From the NCBI GenBank assembly GCA_029213105.1, contig JARGNS010000131.1, forward strand, positions 1 to 8,612: DNA of 8,612 nucleotides. The letters run 5' to 3'. Source of the stretch: Planctomycetota bacterium. Its GTDB lineage: Bacteria > Planctomycetota > PLA2 > JAEUHO01. The translations under genes were made by a program, and so were the position numbers. Shown here piece after piece: positions 6,732-8,612 of the stretch (positions are counted from its first letter, which is position 1; each line of letters starts with the position of its first letter). The notes beneath the pieces are model-generated. The model was not told where the DNA came from, made no database searches, and was given only the letters and a program-made list of their open reading frames with translations.

Positions 6732-8132
6732 CTACTTGGAAGCCTTCTTCTTGGCGGCCTTCTTCTTGGCGGCCTTCTTCTTGGCAGGCTTCTTCTTCGC
6801 CGCCTTCTTGTCGGCTCCATCGTCGTCCAGCATGGAGGGGTCCTCCACCAGCGTCGCGGTCGCACGGATGGCGGCGCGGGCCTTGCGGTGGCGGATCTGG
6901 CTCTGGAGCTCCTGCAGGCGGCCTCCATCGCGGAACTGGGTCATGACCTGCTCGATCGGATGGCCGTAGGCCATGGCGATCTCCTGGACGGCCTGGACCA
7001 TCTCGCCCTCGGTGACCTCGATGTCTTCCGCCTCGGCGATGCGGTCCAGCATGAAGAACCGCTGCATGTCGGTCTCGATGGCGGCCTTGGTGTCGTCGCG
7101 GGCCGACTCGATCTCCTTGGCGATCGCCTCGTCCTCGGCCTTCTCCATCTGCATGCTCATGCGCTTGCGCACGGCCCAGTTCTCGAGCTCGCGCTCGACG
7201 AAGTCCTCGGGCAGGGAGATCTCGACGGAGCCGAGCAGCTGCTCGACCAGGAGCTCCTCGGCCATGGCGTCACGTTGACGCGCCTTGGCGCGCTGGATCT
7301 GCTTCTTGACGTCGTCCTTGAGCTCGGCTTCGTCATCGAAGTCGTTCTTCTCGAGGAACGCAGCGTCGATGGGCGGCAGCTCGTAGCGCTTGATCTCCTT
7401 GAGGACGACCTGGAGCTCCAGCTCCTTGCCGCGCAGTTCCTCACGCGGGTCGTCCATCGCGACCTGGACGTCGGCCTTGGCCTCCGCGCCCACGGCCTTG
7501 CCAGCCAGCTGCTCGTCGATGGACTCCGCCACGAAGTCGGCGACGACGCCGCGTCCGTAGGGGTAGTAGATCCCGTCGTCGCGGGCCTCGACGCTATCGC
7601 CCTCCATGGCCTTCCAGTCGAGGATCAGGACGTCGCCGTCCTCGACCTTGCCCTTCTCGACCGTCTCGAGGGACGCGCCGCGGCGGCGCAGGCGGTCGAT
7701 GCCTTCCTGCAACTCGTCGTCGCTCACCTCGATCGGCGGGACCTTGACCTCGAGCTCCTTGTAGGCGGGCGTCTCGAAGTTCGGCTTCGTGACGAGCTCG
7801 AACTCGAACGTGAAGGCCTCGGTCGGCTCGAAGTCCAGGGCCTCGACGTCGATCTCCGGCGCGGCCAGGGGATCGATCGCGTGCTCCTTGCTCTCGAAGA
7901 GCTCCTCGAGCGCGGCCTTGACGAGGTCGTTCTTGATCTCGTCGCCCAGGCGGGATGCAAAGCGCCTCTCGAGCAGGACCCGCGGCGTGCGACCAGGACG
8001 GAACCCGGGCATCGCGACCTGATCGTTGATCTCGGCGTACTTGCTGTCGTACTCCTCCCGAACGCGCTCGGGAGCGATGGTGACGGCAATCTTCTTTCGG
8101 CAGGGACCGATGTCTTCGACCTTGAAGTCCAT
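6732..8132 (-). CDS. tig: Trigger factor (ribosome-associated chaperone / FKBP-type prolyl isomerase) with Lys-rich tail
   Basis: A 466-residue chaperone that binds ribosomal protein L23 at the exit tunnel and shields nascent chains. The N-terminal ribosome-binding domain (about 1-115) holds the signature GFRPGRTP at 43-50, the counterpart of E. coli GFRKGKVP. The middle PPIase region (about 155-250) is divergent: it has the DGDVLILDW opening (165-173), but the canonical FKBP active-site pattern is weak, so isomerase activity is uncertain. The long, charged helical C-terminal domain (about 255-430) provides the substrate-cradling arms. Residues 442-466 form an unusual tail of 15 Lys, 8 Ala, one Pro and one Ser, absent from E. 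coli trigger factor. The start at 8132 has AAAGG 6 bases upstream. It heads the tig-clpP-clpX-rlmN cluster. Confidence 0.95.
   Translation of the reverse strand: MDFKVEDIGPCRKKIAVTIAPERVREEYDSKYAEINDQVAMPGFRPGRTPRVLLERRFASRLGDEIKNDLVKAALEELFESKEHAIDPLAAPEIDVEALDFEPTEAFTFEFELVTKPNFETPAYKELEVKVPPIEVSDDELQEGIDRLRRRGASLETVEKGKVEDGDVLILDWKAMEGDSVEARDDGIYYPYGRGVVADFVAESIDEQLAGKAVGAEAKADVQVAMDDPREELRGKELELQVVLKEIKRYELPPIDAAFLEKNDFDDEAELKDDVKKQIQRAKARQRDAMAEELLVEQLLGSVEISLPEDFVERELENWAVRKRMSMQMEKAEDEAIAKEIESARDDTKAAIETDMQRFFMLDRIAEAEDIEVTEGEMVQAVQEIAMAYGHPIEQVMTQFRDGGRLQELQSQIRHRKARAAIRATATLVEDPSMLDDDGADKKAAKKKPAKKKAAKKKAAKKKASK
6745..6804. repeat. 15-bp tandem repeat encoding the Lys/Ala tail of trigger factor
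   Basis: Four consecutive 15-bp units (6745-6759, 6760-6774, 6775-6789, 6790-6804) have the plus-strand consensus TTCTTCTTGGCGGCC. Units 1 and 2 are identical; units 3 and 4 carry 2-3 changes. A fifth, decayed unit may follow to 6819. On the coding strand each unit encodes Ala-Ala-Lys-Lys-Lys or a close variant. Its length is a multiple of three, so copy-number change would keep frame and only lengthen or shorten the tail. Confidence 0.9.
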
Positions 8133-8138
8133 AACAGA

Positions 8139-8189
8139 CCTTTCGTTCGGGCGACCCGCGGCGAATCGCGGGCGAAGGCGACAAAGGTA
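8139..8189 (-). promoter_or_regulatory. tig leader: ribosome-binding site, small hairpin and possible -10
   Basis: Reading leftward, a weak -10-like TACCTT (8189-8184) is followed by a perfect 6-bp hairpin CCCGCG/CGCGGG with a 6-base loop (8155-8172). AAAGG at 8143-8139 is then placed 6 bases before the tig ATG. The ribosome-binding site is well supported; the -10 and the hairpin are tentative. Confidence 0.35.
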
Positions 8190-8224
8190 GCGCCAGGGCG
8201 GCGAGGCCGGAACCGATGCACGGG

Positions 8225-8255
8225 CGCGGGGCGTCCGGATTCGGGACGCCCCGCG
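8225..8255. repeat. Perfect 12-bp inverted repeat upstream of tig
   Basis: The arms CGCGGGGCGTCC (8225-8236) and GGACGCCCCGCG (8244-8255) are exact reverse complements around a 7-base loop, giving a very stable GC stem. On the plus strand a T-rich stretch (8270-8288) begins about 15 bases later, too far for a standard intrinsic terminator. On the minus strand no T-run follows. It could be a terminator for an upstream gene outside the window, part of a long tig 5' leader, or a protein-binding palindrome. Confidence 0.55.
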
Positions 8256-8612
8256 GGCTGTGGACCCGTGTTTTCCCGTTTGTTTGTTGCCTGCCGCTAG
8301 GTGGGGGGTAGCATCCCTGGCGTCAGGATGCCGGGGAGCGGACGCGCGTGCGTCGCCCCCAGGCCCATTCGTCGCGTGTGGCTACGGTTGGCCCATGCCC
8401 CGGCCCGATGCCCAGTCATCGAGCCCCGGTCGTCCACCGCCTCACGCACCCTTGCCTGCGTTCTCACGTCCCCGGCGTCCGCCAGGGAGGGCCGAACGCA
8501 GGCCCAGCGATGTCGTCTCGACGACCGCGCCGCGCCGGCACCATGCCGGGGCGCGCCCGGTCGGGACGGCTGCAGTGGAGCCCCATGGCGACAGGTGCAC
8601 CCCAAGGAAACA
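8256..8612. other. Right-end region with no supportable gene
   Basis: No complete gene or RNA is recognisable here. On the plus strand a frame from ATG 8395 stays open to the window edge (72 codons), giving a Pro/Arg-rich sequence without a signal peptide, domain or ribosome-binding site. Only about 72% of its codons end in G/C, against about 90% for the left-edge gene. A minus-strand frame at 8605-8297 (102 codons) is likewise featureless. A small hairpin CCGGCA/TGCCGG lies at 8535-8549. The region is either intergenic or the disordered N-terminus of a gene continuing to the right. Confidence 0.4.

Noticed and set aside
6576..8300. 574-codon plus-strand open frame opposite tig
   Set aside because: It is antisense to a clearly recognised trigger factor; its Leu/Gly/Asp/Val-rich, repetitive sequence is the usual by-product of G/C-ending codons on the other strand. 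No domain or start signal.
8395..8612. Plus-strand open frame reaching the right edge
   Set aside because: No ribosome-binding site, signal peptide or domain, and third-position GC (about 72%) is well below that of supported genes. It could still be the start of a gene with a disordered N-terminus.

Overview
This 8.6 kb window is GC-rich chromosomal DNA from a Gram-negative (diderm) bacterium. The evidence for an outer membrane is a phosphate-selective-porin-like beta-barrel protein ending in Phe. The lysine/alanine tail on trigger factor, the O/P-type porin and the very high GC at third codon positions would fit a Planctomycetota-like lineage. Other high-GC diderms are not excluded, and no taxonomic marker such as rRNA is present.

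Left part (1-3470), envelope and miscellaneous genes. The start of an exported, probably lipid-anchored protein runs off the left edge on the minus strand (1-187). It faces away from a complete O/P-family porin (437-1726, plus). The porin converges on a small bacterioferritin-like four-helix protein (2167-1742, minus). After a 367-base gap without a gene comes an exported two-domain protein (2535-3470, plus), in which an NTF2/SnoaL-like domain is fused to a histidine phosphatase domain.

Right part (3486-8132, all minus strand), a protein quality-control cluster in the order tig, clpP, clpX, rlmN. Trigger factor folds nascent chains at the ribosome exit tunnel. ClpP is the serine peptidase and ClpX its AAA+ unfoldase, and the genes follow the widespread tig-clpP-clpX order. 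rlmN, the 23S rRNA A2503/tRNA A37 methyltransferase, starts only 4 bases after the clpX stop, so it is probably co-transcribed and translationally coupled. The cluster therefore joins nascent-chain folding, regulated proteolysis and ribosome decoding-fidelity modification. All catalytic residues I could check are present in ClpP, ClpX and RlmN.

Right end (8133-8612). This is the tig leader plus a stretch with no gene I can support. It holds a perfect 12-bp inverted repeat at 8225-8255 and a weakly supported open frame running off the right edge.

I see no CRISPR array, insertion sequence, phage gene, defence system, tRNA or rRNA. I found no clearly new multi-gene system. The most unusual items are the NTF2-like/histidine phosphatase fusion, the Lys-rich repeat tail on trigger factor, the altered diiron site of the ferritin-like protein, and the clpX-rlmN coupling.
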